Shown piece by piece: positions 1 through 9,126 of a DNA stretch of 64,000 nucleotides. Both the position numbers and the translations under genes were made by a program. Position 1 is the stretch's first letter; each line of letters starts with the position of its first letter. Location of the stretch: positions 682,001-746,000 of the forward strand of contig NZ_CP087112.1 in assembly GCF_025643255.1 (NCBI RefSeq). The letters are read 5' to 3'. The stretch comes from Halomonas sp. 7T. GTDB taxonomy: Bacteria; Pseudomonadota; Gammaproteobacteria; Pseudomonadales; Halomonadaceae. The notes under the pieces are model-generated. The model was not told the origin of the DNA. It made no database searches and was given only the letters and a program-made list of their open reading frames with translations.

Positions 1-688
1 TCTCTAGAATAATCGGCTGTGCCTCGGCGGTGGGGTGAATGCCGTCGCTTTGCATTAGCTGGTTATTGAGGGCGATGTCCTCCAGCAAAAAAGGCACCAG
101 CGGAATATCGTATTCATCGGCTAGCGAATGAAAAACACCGGTAAACGCATCCCGGTAGGCCTGGCCATAGTTAGGCGGTATATCAATGCCAAGCAGCAGA
201 ACATCCGCATCGGCTTGCTGGCTTTGTTCAATCATGCGGGCGAGGTTGGCACGCATCTGGTTAGGCGCTAAACCGCGCAGGCCATCGTTGCCCCCTAGTT
301 CCAATAGAACGATATCAGGCTGTCGCTGTCCGATGATATCGGCGAACCGCTGTGCACCTCCGGAAGTGGTTTCGCCACTGATGCTGGCATTAACCACCGT
401 TGCCTGGCCTTCAAGACGCTCTTCCAGCAGTGCTACCCAGCCCTGTTCCTGCTCTATGCCATACGCGGCGCTAAGGCTGTCGCCCATCACAAGCAGAGTA
501 GGGCCTTGGTGAGCAGGGTCTGAATGAACAGAAGCTTGGTCTGCGTTGAGTGATGAGGTGCCGAAGGTGACTATCAGTGCCAGTACCCCACCGGTTACCA
601 TACGGTTCAGGTTTCGCCATGCCAGTTTCTGCCACGCTCGTTTTTGAAATGCTAGTTTCTGCCACGCTACAGGGATGCCACGCTTCAT
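1..688 (-). CDS. tesA: Arylesterase / acyl-CoA thioesterase I, TesA (3' end cut by window)
   Basis: SGNH/GDSL hydrolase of the periplasm (thioesterase I / lysophospholipase L1 type). Reading the minus strand from ATG at 688 gives an uninterrupted frame to the window edge. The GDSL block (MGDSLSAAYG) is about 67 residues in, followed by the GGND block and, at the edge, the DGIHPTAEAQ block carrying the catalytic Asp/His; only a few C-terminal residues are missing. GAGGAGTAAGGC lies just before the 688 start. That start gives an unusually long N-region before the hydrophobic signal segment (VTGGVLALIVTFGTSS), containing a duplicated WQKLA unit; ATG at 601 is a shorter alternative. It is divergent from the YbbA/YbbP genes, the same neighbourhood as in E. 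coli. Confidence 0.9.
   Translation of the reverse strand, partial: MKRGIPVAWQKLAFQKRAWQKLAWRNLNRMVTGGVLALIVTFGTSSLNADQASVHSDPAHQGPTLLVMGDSLSAAYGIEQEQGWVALLEERLEGQATVVNASISGETTSGGAQRFADIIGQRQPDIVLLELGGNDGLRGLAPNQMRANLARMIEQSQQADADVLLLGIDIPPNYGQAYRDAFTGVFHSLADEYDIPLVPFLLEDIALNNQLMQSDGIHPTAEAQPIILE
622..668. repeat. Imperfect tandem repeat in the tesA signal region
   Basis: Two copies of an approximately 30-bp unit share the core agtttctgccacgct (from about 624 and 653). On the minus strand they encode AWQKLAFQKR and AWQKLAWRNL in the N-region of the TesA signal peptide. Seen directly in the sequence; the functional effect is unknown. Confidence 0.6.
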
Positions 689-707
689 GCCTTACTCCTC
701 TGACTCA

Positions 708-1511
708 ATGTCTACGCTGCCAGCCGATGACGCGACTGCGCACTCGCCTAAAACCTCGCCTTCCACCGACACTACGTCTACTCATAAGGTTCCTAGTGGC
801 GACGCGAGCGCGCCTGTGCTGCTGGCTGAAAAGCTTTCGAAGCAGGTAATCAGCGGTGAGCGCGCATTAACTATCTTACACGACCTTTCCTTAAGCGTGG
901 CGGCAGGAGAGAGCGTGGCTATTCTTGGCAAAAGCGGTGCCGGTAAATCAACGCTCTTAGGGCTTCTAGCAGGTCTTGATACCCCAAGCGATGGCGAATT
1001 AACGCTTTTTGGGCAGCCATTAAGCCGCTTAGACGAAGATGGCAGGGCGGCCCTGCGGGCAGGGCGCGTCGGGTTTGTGTTTCAAAACTTTCAACTGCTG
1101 CCTACGTTAAGCGCGCTTGAAAACGTGCTCTTGCCCCTAGAGCTATCTCCGCGTGCAGGCGGCGATAGTACCGCTGCTCACTGGCTTGATCGGGTCGGGC
1201 TGGGGGAGCGCACAGGGCATCTGCCTAAACAGCTCTCTGGGGGGGAACAGCAGCGGGTGGCGATTGCTCGCGCCTTCGTGACCGACCCAGAGCTGGTATT
1301 TGCCGATGAGCCTACCGGCAACCTAGACCCTGATACCGGCGCACAAATTATTGACCTGCTATTCACGCTTAACCGCGAAGCGGGTACCACGCTGATTCTC
1401 GTCACCCATGATCACGCGCTTGCCAAGCGCTGCGACCGCTGCCTGCGGCTCGCCAATGGCAAGTTGGAGCCTTTTGAGCCAACCCTCATCAACGGGGGTG
1501 GCAATGAGTGA
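708..1511 (+). CDS. ABC transporter ATP-binding protein, YbbA/LolD-type
   Basis: ATPase subunit of a MacB/LolD-like exporter. From ATG 708 the protein has 267 residues: Walker A GKSGAGKS at about 74-81, signature [14 protein letters not shown] and Walker [13 protein letters not shown]. About 35 Ser/Thr/Pro-rich residues precede the conserved domain. The start is uncertain: in-frame ATGs at 675 and 687 overlap the divergent tesA start, and none has a strong ribosome-binding site. Its last codons overlap the start of the FtsX-type permease, so the two are co-translated. The tesA/ybbA/ybbP arrangement is conserved in Gammaproteobacteria; the transported substrate is not known. Confidence 0.88.
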   Translation: MSTLPADDATAHSPKTSPSTDTTSTHKVPSGDASAPVLLAEKLSKQVISGERALTILHDLSLSVAAGESVAILGKSGAGKSTLLGLLAGLDTPSDGELTLFGQPLSRLDEDGRAALRAGRVGFVFQNFQLLPTLSALENVLLPLELSPRAGGDSTAAHWLDRVGLGERTGHLPKQLSGGEQQRVAIARAFVTDPELVFADEPTGNLDPDTGAQIIDLLFTLNREAGTTLILVTHDHALAKRCDRCLRLANGKLEPFEPTLINGGGNE

Positions 1512-4068
1512 TCTTAACTGGCGTCTTGCTGCCCGCAGCCTAAAACGAGACCTGCGAGCATCCGATGTGCGGGCGCTGTTTATTGCACTTATGCTGGCGG
1601 TAGCGGCGTCAACCATGATTGCTTTCTTTCTCGACCGGCTAGAGCGTGGCTTAGAGCGTCAGGCGGGCCAAATGCTGGGCGGCGATCTGGTGCTCGAACA
1701 GCGCGAGCCGTTCTCTGAAGAGCTGCGCGCAACGCTAGAACAAGCCGGCTTTACGCTGAGTGATCAGGTAGATCTCGTATCGATGATTAGCCGGGGTGAG
1801 CGCTTCCAACCGGCAAGTTTGAAAGCGGTTGACGACGTGTACCCTCACTACGGCGTTTCCCATGTGGATCGCGGAAACGGAGTAGAGCAAATTGCCTCTG
1901 GGCCGCCGCCAGGAGAAGCCTGGGCCGACCCCCGGTTGGCTCAGCTAATTAACATAGAGCTAGGCGACCGCGTCCAAGTCGGCCAAACCGAACTCACCAT
2001 TAGCGGCATTATTGAGCGCGAAGCCGACCAGTCCGGCGGCTTTGGCAGCTTCAACCCACGTTTGATGCTACATACCGCTGACCTGGAAGATACCGGTTTA
2101 GTGCAGCCAGGTTCGCGTATTGAGTTTGAGCTACTGGCGGCGGGGCCGCCCGCCGCATTGGCAGAAGTACAAACGCTACTGGCCGAGCTGAGAAGGGACG
2201 GCGTGGACGTGCGCGATGTGCGGGTAGACCGGCCCCAATTAGGTAATGCCCTTCAGCGTGCCGAAAGCTATCTTGGTCTTGCTGGGTTAGCCGCCGTGCT
2301 GCTGGCTGGGGTGGCGGTAGCGATGTCAACCCGCCGCTACGTGGAACGCCACCTGGATACCGCCGCACTGCTGCGCTGTTTTGGGGCGAGCCAGTACCAA
2401 CTTGTGACGATTTTTTCCCTGCAGCTATTGGGGCTAGCGCTGGCAGCGTCGGCGGTTGGAGCGCTGTTGGGGTTGGTCGGTCAAGCCGTGCTGCTTTGGC
2501 TACTCACCAGCTTTTTACCAATGACGCTCCCGCCCCCCGGCATCATGCCGCTTTGGCTTGGCATTTTTACTGCGCTGGCGGTGTTGGTAGGGTTTGCGGG
2601 CCCAACGCTATTGCGCATTAAACAAGTGAGTGCGCTTAAAGTACTGCGCCGCGAGCTGGACCCACTGCCGCCATCAGCATGGTTGGTGGTGGGTGTTGCA
2701 AGCATTGTGTTTGGCGGTCTGCTGTGGCTCTACTCCGGCAGCTTGCCGCTAGCGGTTGCGCTGCTGATGGGCGGCGCTGCGCTGTTGGGCGTGCTTTGGT
2801 TAGTCAGCTCGATGCTACTAAATGGCCTTCTCAAAGTGATACAGCGCCTTTCGGGGGGCAGTGTATGGTCCCAAGCGTTTCGTTTAGGGGGGCGGCAGCT
2901 AGCACGGCGCAAGCAGGCAGGCTTAGGGCAGCTGCTGGCCTTTTCGGTAACGTTCTTTGCCATGGCGATGATTGTACTGGTGCGAGGCGACCTGCTGACG
3001 ACTTGGCAAGATCAGCTACCCGACGACACCCCCAACTACTTTGCGATTAACATACAGCCCGGCGAACGCGACGCCTTTGAAGAGGCCGTGGCTCCCCGAG
3101 TAGACACCCAAAGCACGCTGTATCCTATGGTGCGCGGGCGTATTACCGGCATTAATGGGCAACCTCCGCGGGACGCCGTACCGCCAGATGCCCGAGGTGA
3201 TAACTCACTACGCCGCGAACTAAATCTCACGTGGCAAGCCGATGTTCCTCCAGGTAATCAAGTCGTGGCTGGGCAGTGGTTTGCAGCGCAAGACGAGCCA
3301 CAAGGCTTTATGAACGAAGTAGAAGCCACCCCCGCTGGAAGAGACGCGATGGTGCCGATCTCCATGGAAGACGGGCTCGCCCAACGGTTAGGGTTAAGCA
3401 TTGGCGACGAGCTAACGTTCTCGATCGGCAGCGATACCATTGCCACCCGTATCGAAAGCTTGCGCAGCCTCAATTGGGACAGCTTTACCCCCAATTTCTT
3501 CGTTATTTTTCCACCGGGCGTCCTGGAGTCTTATGGGCATAGCTATATCACCGCTTTCCATTTGCCAGACGTTGAGCAAGGGTTAATACGTCAGTTGGTG
3601 AGCGATTTCCCCGGCGTCTCGCTGCTCAATGTGGACGCCATATTAGGCCAAGTACGCGAAGTGCTCACGCAAGTGACCCGAGCCATAGAGCTGGTGTTAG
3701 CACTCGTGTTACTGGCAGGCATCAGCGTGCTCTATGCTGCTCTAACAGCAAGTAGGCCGGTGCGCGCCCACGAAAGCGGCTTGCTGCGGGTGTTTGGCGC
3801 AGGCACTAAGATGATTTCCCGCGTGCAGGGGGCTGAATATGCACTGTTAGGGTTTGCCAGCGGTTTAATGGGAGCAGTGCTGGCGGAGCTAGCCACCGCC
3901 GCGCTTTACCTCTACTGGCTGGATTTAACTCCACGCCTGCACGTAGGGCTTTGGTTCATACTACCGATAGGGGGCGCGCTGCTGATTGGCGTTATCGGCC
4001 ACGCGCTCTCCGCCAGCCTAAGGCGCCAAGCTCCCGCAGCCAGCTTAGGGCTGTTAGGCGAGGCATAG
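1504..4068 (+). CDS. ABC transporter permease, YbbP-type (FtsX domains)
   Basis: Inner-membrane permease of 854 residues working with the preceding ATPase. An N-terminal membrane segment (ALFIALMLAVAASTMIAFFL) is followed by a large extracytoplasmic domain, an FtsX-type core (LAGLAAVLLAGVAVAMSTRR), a second membrane block, a second periplasmic domain, and a C-terminal FtsX repeat (LVLALVLLAGISVLYAALTA). ATG 1504 was chosen because [18 protein letters not shown] matches the usual start of the family and GGGGGTGGCA precedes it; it overlaps the ATPase gene by 8 bp. The frame is open upstream to 1408, but that part only shadows ybbA. Confidence 0.88.
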   Translation: MSDLNWRLAARSLKRDLRASDVRALFIALMLAVAASTMIAFFLDRLERGLERQAGQMLGGDLVLEQREPFSEELRATLEQAGFTLSDQVDLVSMISRGERFQPASLKAVDDVYPHYGVSHVDRGNGVEQIASGPPPGEAWADPRLAQLINIELGDRVQVGQTELTISGIIEREADQSGGFGSFNPRLMLHTADLEDTGLVQPGSRIEFELLAAGPPAALAEVQTLLAELRRDGVDVRDVRVDRPQLGNALQRAESYLGLAGLAAVLLAGVAVAMSTRRYVERHLDTAALLRCFGASQYQLVTIFSLQLLGLALAASAVGALLGLVGQAVLLWLLTSFLPMTLPPPGIMPLWLGIFTALAVLVGFAGPTLLRIKQVSALKVLRRELDPLPPSAWLVVGVASIVFGGLLWLYSGSLPLAVALLMGGAALLGVLWLVSSMLLNGLLKVIQRLSGGSVWSQAFRLGGRQLARRKQAGLGQLLAFSVTFFAMAMIVLVRGDLLTTWQDQLPDDTPNYFAINIQPGERDAFEEAVAPRVDTQSTLYPMVRGRITGINGQPPRDAVPPDARGDNSLRRELNLTWQADVPPGNQVVAGQWFAAQDEPQGFMNEVEATPAGRDAMVPISMEDGLAQRLGLSIGDELTFSIGSDTIATRIESLRSLNWDSFTPNFFVIFPPGVLESYGHSYITAFHLPDVEQGLIRQLVSDFPGVSLLNVDAILGQVREVLTQVTRAIELVLALVLLAGISVLYAALTASRPVRAHESGLLRVFGAGTKMISRVQGAEYALLGFASGLMGAVLAELATAALYLYWLDLTPRLHVGLWFILPIGGALLIGVIGHALSASLRRQAPAASLGLLGEA

Positions 4069-4069
4069 T

Positions 4070-4100
4070 CATGGAGATAAATAGCCATGGAGATAAACAG
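4070..4100. repeat. 16-bp tandem duplication downstream of ybbP
   Basis: The unit catggagataaatagc is followed directly by catggagataaacag. It lies just after the ybbP stop and looks like a simple local duplication. Confidence 0.6.
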
Positions 4101-4170
4101 ATCAAGACGCAATGCTGTCCATTTGGTCAGCCCGCGGGGCGCCTGTAACATGAAACATACTCATGCAACA

Positions 4171-4202
4171 CCTGATGCGTATGCGATGAAAGTCGCGTCA
4201 GG
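4171..4202. promoter_or_regulatory. Inverted repeat upstream of glyA
   Basis: cctgatgcg (4171-4179) pairs with cgcgtcagg (4194-4202) with one G-T pair and a 14-nt loop. It lies just before a possible -10 element TATGAT (4209-4214) that would serve glyA. It could be an operator or a leader hairpin; no known GlyA regulator motif was recognised. Confidence 0.3.
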
Positions 4203-4264
4203 CTGCGTTATGATAGCGCCCTCGCTTCTCCCATGATGATCGTTTCGTTACGAGGTTCTCGCCG

Positions 4265-5530
4265 ATGTTCAGCCGCGACATGACAATTGCCGGATTCGAT
4301 GACGCGCTTTTTGATGCGATGCAGAAAGAAGTTGCACGCCAAGAAGCCCACATCGAACTCATTGCTTCTGAAAACTACGCCAGCCCCCGCGTACTGGAAG
4401 CCCAGGGCAGCCAGCTGACCAACAAATACGCCGAAGGCTATCCTGGCAAGCGCTACTATGGCGGCTGCGAGTTCGTCGATATCGCCGAAAACCTCGCCAT
4501 CGACTACGCCAAAGAGCTATTTGGTGCCACCTACGTTAACGTTCAGCCTCACTCGGGCTCCCAGGCAAACAGCGCAGTATTCCAAGCGCTGGTGACGCCG
4601 GGTGACACCATCCTAGGCATGAGCCTGGACGCGGGCGGCCACCTAACGCACGGTGCCAAGCCTAACTTCTCTGGCAAGCACTACAACGCCATCCAGTACG
4701 GGCTGAATGAACAGGGCTTTATCGACTACGATCAGGTGGCCCAGCTTGCCCGTGAGCATAAGCCGAAAATGATCATCGCCGGTTTTTCAGCCTATTCACA
4801 AATTGTTGACTGGGCGAAGTTTCGCGAAATCGCCGACGAAGTAGGCGCTTACTTACTGGTTGATATGGCCCACGTATCAGGTTTGGTAGCTGCCGGTGTT
4901 TACCCAAGCCCGCTGCCCCATGCTCACGTGGTCACGTCTACCACGCATAAAACCCTGCGTGGCCCGCGTAGCGGCGTGATTCTCTCGGCGGAAAACAACC
5001 CAGAGATCGAGAAAAAGCTACAGTCTGCCGTGTTCCCCGGTGGCCAGGGCGGCCCCTTGATGCACGTCATCGCCGCGAAAGCCATTTGCTTTAAAGAGGC
5101 GATGGAGCCAGGCTTCAAAACCTATCAGCAGCAGGTCGTTAAAAACGCCCAAGCCATGGCGAAAGTGTTTATCGATCGCGGTTACGACATCGTTTCCGGC
5201 GGCACCGAAGACCACCTGTTCCTACTCTCGCTAATTAAACAAGGCGTGACCGGTAAAGATGCGGATGCCGCCCTTGGCCGTGCTCACATCACCGTTAACA
5301 AAAACGCCGTGCCCAACGACCCGCAAAGCCCGTTCGTCACGTCTGGCCTGCGCATCGGTACGCCTGCAGTCACCACGCGTGGCTTCGGTGAAGAAGAGTG
5401 CACCCAACTAGCCGGCTGGATCTGCGATATTCTTGATGTCCTCGCCAAAGGCGAAGATACCAGCAGCATCGAAGCCCAGGTGCTGGATAAAGTCGCTGCC
5501 GTATGTGGCCGCTACCCGGTTTATAAATAA
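4265..5530 (+). CDS. glyA: Serine hydroxymethyltransferase
   Basis: Cytosolic PLP enzyme interconverting serine plus tetrahydrofolate with glycine plus methylene-tetrahydrofolate. It has 421 residues, the normal length. The PLP-lysine block is [14 protein letters not shown]; the N-terminus [16 protein letters not shown] aligns with the known E. coli start MLKREMNIADYD, which supports ATG 4265 over the inner ATG at 4280. GAGG lies about 10 nt upstream. In many Beta- and Gammaproteobacteria glyA is followed by nrdR; here nrdR is about 54 kb away. A strong terminator follows. Confidence 0.97.
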   Translation: MFSRDMTIAGFDDALFDAMQKEVARQEAHIELIASENYASPRVLEAQGSQLTNKYAEGYPGKRYYGGCEFVDIAENLAIDYAKELFGATYVNVQPHSGSQANSAVFQALVTPGDTILGMSLDAGGHLTHGAKPNFSGKHYNAIQYGLNEQGFIDYDQVAQLAREHKPKMIIAGFSAYSQIVDWAKFREIADEVGAYLLVDMAHVSGLVAAGVYPSPLPHAHVVTSTTHKTLRGPRSGVILSAENNPEIEKKLQSAVFPGGQGGPLMHVIAAKAICFKEAMEPGFKTYQQQVVKNAQAMAKVFIDRGYDIVSGGTEDHLFLLSLIKQGVTGKDADAALGRAHITVNKNAVPNDPQSPFVTSGLRIGTPAVTTRGFGEEECTQLAGWICDILDVLAKGEDTSSIEAQVLDKVAAVCGRYPVYK

Positions 5531-5578
5531 ACCAAAGCGTGTAGCCTAATTAGTTTCTCCTAGGCTAAGGAAAGCCCA

Positions 5579-5614
5579 GAAAACGGGTGCCCTGAAAAGG
5601 GTGCCCGTTTTTTG
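5579..5614 (+). terminator. Rho-independent terminator after glyA
   Basis: AAACGGGTGCCC, loop tgaaaa, GGGTGCCCGTTT, then a T run. A-rich flanks on the left let it also work for the convergent manB operon. It is followed by a small direct repeat ggctaattta (5617 and 5631). Confidence 0.85.
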
Positions 5615-5637
5615 TTGGCTAATTTATGCTGGCTAAT

Positions 5638-7077
5638 TTAAAGCGTTAGCGTGGCTAGCGCATTCATGCACTGCTGTACTAATGACAAGGCTTTGTTCTG
5701 CTCATCCGATTCACAGTAGCAGCGTAGCTCCGGGGCGTTGCCGGAAGGCCGCAAATGAATAATATCGCCATTTTCAAGAGTCGCCCTAAGGCCATCTGTA
5801 TTATCTATATGCACAATGGAGGCGTCTAATCCTAGCGCTTGCTGCAAAAGCTCAGGTGAAGCTTCCCATTTTGTTAGTAAGGCATGGCTTTTCTCAGTGG
5901 GAAAACTCTTCAGCCGGTCGCTGGCAGTGTAACGGGCAGGCAGCTCGGCAAAAAGCCGTGAAAGGGCTATGCCTCGTTCAGCGGCGACGACCATCAGCGT
6001 TAGCGCAGGCAACAATGCATCGCGGGTAGGAAGAGCAGTTAATCGGCGGCCCTCTTTTTCCAATGTGCTCGCCAGCAGAAACCCGCCATTCGCCTCAAAT
6101 CCTGCTACCCGCTCAAAACGCTTGGTTAAAGAAGCCATGCTTTCCAATACATACGGAGAGCCAATGCGGGTTCGTTCCACTGCTTGGAAGGCGCCGCAAG
6201 TTTCAATCGCTGTATTACAGCTAACGGGAACCGCAAGTGCTTCAATGTTTAACGCACGAGCGCATAGCAACCCCACAATGTCGCCACGCTGCCAGGTGCC
6301 TGTCTCATCGCCAAGTAAAGGGCGGTCACCATCTCCATCGGTAGAGAATAGCGCGTGTAACTTATGCTGCTTTGCCCAAGCACGCCCTTGAGCCTGATCT
6401 TCTTCACTGACCGCTTCTGTATCAACCGGCACAAACGCCTCACTGCGCCCCAATACCACCACGTCTGCACCCAGCTCGCTTAAAATATGCGCGCTTAAAT
6501 CACGTCCAGAGGCTGAGTGTTGGTAAAGGCCTATTCGCCAATCTTTCAAGGGCTGACCGGAAAACCACGAGGTAAATCGTGTTGAGTACGCCTGATTAGC
6601 CGCCTCAGAGACAGCGCTGCGTTCCGGTGCGGGTAAGGAAGGCATCGCCGCTTGAGCCTTCAAAATAGCCGTTTCGTCAGCTTTGGTAATCTCACCGTCT
6701 GGACGGTAAAACTTAATGCCGTTGCGATCAAAGGGGATATGACTGCCGGTAATCATTATACAGGGGATGCTCTCCGCCATGGCCTGTAGCGCCAAAGCAG
6801 GGGTGGGCAGTACACCGTAATCGTCTACCTTAACGCCCAGCGCACGTGCGGCACTGGTGCAGGCCGCCGCCATGGCTGGGCTGCTTGGGCGGCGGTCCAT
6901 GCCTAGCGCAATACGTTCAACGTTAAACGATGCCTGCATCGCTGTAATAAATGCTACGGTAAACGCTGCACACACTTCATCCGAAAACTGCTCGACCAAG
7001 CCACGTGCACCGCTGGTTCCAAAGGCTATGCCGCTTTCGTCGATAATAACGGTCGTAGAACGTACTGAGTTCAACAT
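5638..7077 (-). CDS. manB: Phosphomannomutase (alpha-D-phosphohexomutase family)
   Basis: Converts mannose-6-phosphate to mannose-1-phosphate for GDP-mannose synthesis. It has 479 residues with the four family blocks: phosphoserine loop ITGSHIP (Ser112), metal loop DGDGDR (Asp247, 249, 251), sugar loop GFEANGG and phosphate loop RPSGNAPELR. The serine loop reads TGSH rather than the common TASH. TCAGGAGAAAT precedes ATG 7077. It is the last gene of the rfaH-ugd-manB minus-strand group and complements the bifunctional manC at 15.2 kb. A phosphoglucomutase role cannot be ruled out, but the GDP-mannose context favours mannose. Confidence 0.85.
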   Translation of the reverse strand: MLNSVRSTTVIIDESGIAFGTSGARGLVEQFSDEVCAAFTVAFITAMQASFNVERIALGMDRRPSSPAMAAACTSAARALGVKVDDYGVLPTPALALQAMAESIPCIMITGSHIPFDRNGIKFYRPDGEITKADETAILKAQAAMPSLPAPERSAVSEAANQAYSTRFTSWFSGQPLKDWRIGLYQHSASGRDLSAHILSELGADVVVLGRSEAFVPVDTEAVSEEDQAQGRAWAKQHKLHALFSTDGDGDRPLLGDETGTWQRGDIVGLLCARALNIEALAVPVSCNTAIETCGAFQAVERTRIGSPYVLESMASLTKRFERVAGFEANGGFLLASTLEKEGRRLTALPTRDALLPALTLMVVAAERGIALSRLFAELPARYTASDRLKSFPTEKSHALLTKWEASPELLQQALGLDASIVHIDNTDGLRATLENGDIIHLRPSGNAPELRCYCESDEQNKALSLVQQCMNALATLTL

Positions 7078-7200
7078 ATTTCTCCTGACTAAAAGATGTA
7101 GCGAGTTTAATACCCTAGAAGGTAAGCGCTATGCAGTACTTGTGGTGATGAACGCGGTACTGTCTGGAAACTATGTAATAAATAATTGACTAAGTAGCGC

Positions 7201-8367
7201 TCAATCGCTCCCAAACAGATCTCGCGTGTAAACCTTCTCTTCAATATCTCGCAGCTCTTCCGTCATACGGTTGGTTAGCACTACATCGCACAGCTTTTTA
7301 AAGGCGGCTAGATCATTGATGACGGCCGAGCCGTAAAACTCGCTCTGCTCCAATACCGGCTCATACACCACGACTTTAATGCCCCTGGCTTTGATGCGCT
7401 TCATCACACCCTGCATGGCGCTTGCGCGGAAGTTGTCAGACCCCGTTTTCATAATGAGCCGGTATACGCCGACTACCTGCGGGTTACGCTTAATAATGCT
7501 TTTGGCAATGAAATCCTTCCGGGTGCGGTTAGCCTCCACCACGGCTTGGATCATGTTGTTAGGTACATCGTGATAGTTGGCCAGTAGCTGCTTAGTGTCT
7601 TTGGGAAGGCAGTAGCCCCCATAGCCAAAGCTTGGGTTGTTGTAGTGTTTGCCGATGCGCGGGTCCAGGCCCACGCCTTCAATAATTTGCCGGGTATCTA
7701 GCCCATGGGTTTCGGCGTAGGTGTCCAGCTCATTAAAGTAAGCGACGCGCATGGCCAGGTAGGTGTTGGCAAATAGCTTAATGGCTTCTGCCTCGGTGCT
7801 ATTGGTAAGCAGGACAGGAACATTCTGCTTGATCGCGCCCTGGGCCAATAGCTCAGCAAACTGCTGTGCACGGGGCGAATGTTCGCCCACCACAATGCGC
7901 GACGGGTGCAGGTTATCGTAAAGCGCTTTGCCTTCGCGTAAAAACTCCGGAGAAAAGATCAGGTTCTCAGTGCCGAAGCGCTGGCTTGCCTCAACGGTAT
8001 AGCCCACCGGTACGGTGGATTTAATCACCATCACTGCCTGGGGGTTAGTCGCCATTACCTGTTGAATGACCGTCTCAACACTTGAGGTATCAAAGGTGTT
8101 GGTTTCAGGATCGTAATCCGTTGGGGTGGCGATAATTACAAAATCAGCGTCGGCGTAAGCCACCTCAGGCGCAAGCGTGGCATGAAAATGTAGTCCATCT
8201 TTCTGTAAAAAAGCTGAGATTTCTGCATCTTCGATAGGTGAAAGGCGCTTATTCAGCATCGCTACTTTCTCAGGCACGATATCAAACGCAACCACTTCAT
8301 GGTGCTGAGCCAGCAGCATGGCATTGGAAAGGCCAACGTAGCCGGTTCCAGCGACAGCAATTTTCAT
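7201..8367 (-). CDS. ugd: UDP-glucose 6-dehydrogenase
   Basis: Oxidises UDP-glucose to UDP-glucuronate with 2 NAD+. It has 388 residues, the short enterobacterial form. The Rossmann motif GTGYVG is at 7-12, the central block is STVPVGYT, and the catalytic cysteine Cys253 lies in [14 protein letters not shown]. It lies 22 nt after rfaH and before manB on the same strand, so probably one operon supplying sugar nucleotides to the divergent polysaccharide genes. It implies that glucuronate or a derivative may be part of a surface glycan. Confidence 0.95.
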   Translation of the reverse strand: MKIAVAGTGYVGLSNAMLLAQHHEVVAFDIVPEKVAMLNKRLSPIEDAEISAFLQKDGLHFHATLAPEVAYADADFVIIATPTDYDPETNTFDTSSVETVIQQVMATNPQAVMVIKSTVPVGYTVEASQRFGTENLIFSPEFLREGKALYDNLHPSRIVVGEHSPRAQQFAELLAQGAIKQNVPVLLTNSTEAEAIKLFANTYLAMRVAYFNELDTYAETHGLDTRQIIEGVGLDPRIGKHYNNPSFGYGGYCLPKDTKQLLANYHDVPNNMIQAVVEANRTRKDFIAKSIIKRNPQVVGVYRLIMKTGSDNFRASAMQGVMKRIKARGIKVVVYEPVLEQSEFYGSAVINDLAAFKKLCDVVLTNRMTEELRDIEEKVYTRDLFGSD

Positions 8368-8389
8368 GTTTCAAACCTAGGAGAGTTGA

Positions 8390-8923
8390 TTAATCTTTCA
8401 GTGAAAGGTGATCCATGGGAACGCTAATATGCTGTGTTCGATTTAACAGTTCAATGAGCAGCATGGCGCGTTTTTCGCCACTTTTTTGATTGAATAGCGC
8501 TTGGCTGAAAACAGCTTCTCTGCCAGAAAAAGGCCCTTCTGCAATCGACACCGTCTCGCCAGGCTTGATAAGGGGAGCTTCAGCGGTATGGAGGGCAGCA
8601 AGGTTATGTTGGCTCTGAAGCGAAGAGATTAGATCATCGGGTACCTGCGCGGGGACATGGCCAAAGCTTACCAGCTTCGCTACACCGCGCGTTGAGCGGA
8701 TAGGCCCCCAGTTGCTGGTGGCTTGGTTAAGCCTAATAAATAGATAAAAAGGAAAGAGTGGCTCGGTAACCCAGCACAGGCTGCCTTGGCGCTTTTTGCG
8801 CAGCCGAAGCGTCGGGTGAAATATTTCAAACCCCTGGTTTTCAAGGTTTTCAGCAGCACGGAAAGATTCACCGCCTTTGCACTGAATCACGTACCAACAC
8901 GCCCTTGTTTGCTTGTGCTCCAT
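8390..8923 (-). CDS. rfaH: Transcription antiterminator RfaH (NusG paralogue)
   Basis: NusG-family elongation factor that, in known cases, is recruited at ops sites and keeps RNA polymerase going through long surface-polysaccharide and toxin operons. The NGN domain starts CWYVIQCKGGES and contains the PLFPFYLFIRL block; the C-terminal KOW region has IKPGETVSIAEGPFSGREA. ATG 8923 is preceded by ACGGA at good spacing; a TTG three codons upstream is less likely. It sits divergent from the type I secretion/polysaccharide genes, matching the usual RfaH targets. I found no convincing ops element in the intergenic region. Confidence 0.88.
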   Translation of the reverse strand: MEHKQTRACWYVIQCKGGESFRAAENLENQGFEIFHPTLRLRKKRQGSLCWVTEPLFPFYLFIRLNQATSNWGPIRSTRGVAKLVSFGHVPAQVPDDLISSLQSQHNLAALHTAEAPLIKPGETVSIAEGPFSGREAVFSQALFNQKSGEKRAMLLIELLNRTQHISVPMDHLSLKD

Positions 8924-9126
8924 TGCGCTCAATCCGTTGCTTTACGTTTAACTGATTAGGTTAGCAGTATATAGCGTTCCAGCAGAGGGGTAGTTTGACA
9001 GGAAGATAGATTGATAGAGGGGCAGAGCGCTAGGGTGGCAGTGCGACCTACCGCGTGTAGAGCACATCTGTTATGCTGCCGCGATTAACATATGTGTGAT
9101 TTCTTCGATTCAACGGTGACCCCTTC

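Noticed and set aside
2313..2325. GGCGGTAGCG ops-like sequence
   Set aside because: It lies inside the ybbP coding region encoding Ala-Val-Ala, far from any RfaH-type operon leader, so a chance match.
8995..9000. TTGACA as -35 of the secretion operon
   Set aside because: No acceptable -10 at 16-18 bp downstream (aggggc).
9042..9057. GCGGTAG on the minus strand upstream of rfaH as an ops site
   Set aside because: Only the 7-base core fits; the following bases do not, and a possible rfaH -10 (TATACT, 8971-8966) lies downstream so the site would not be transcribed.
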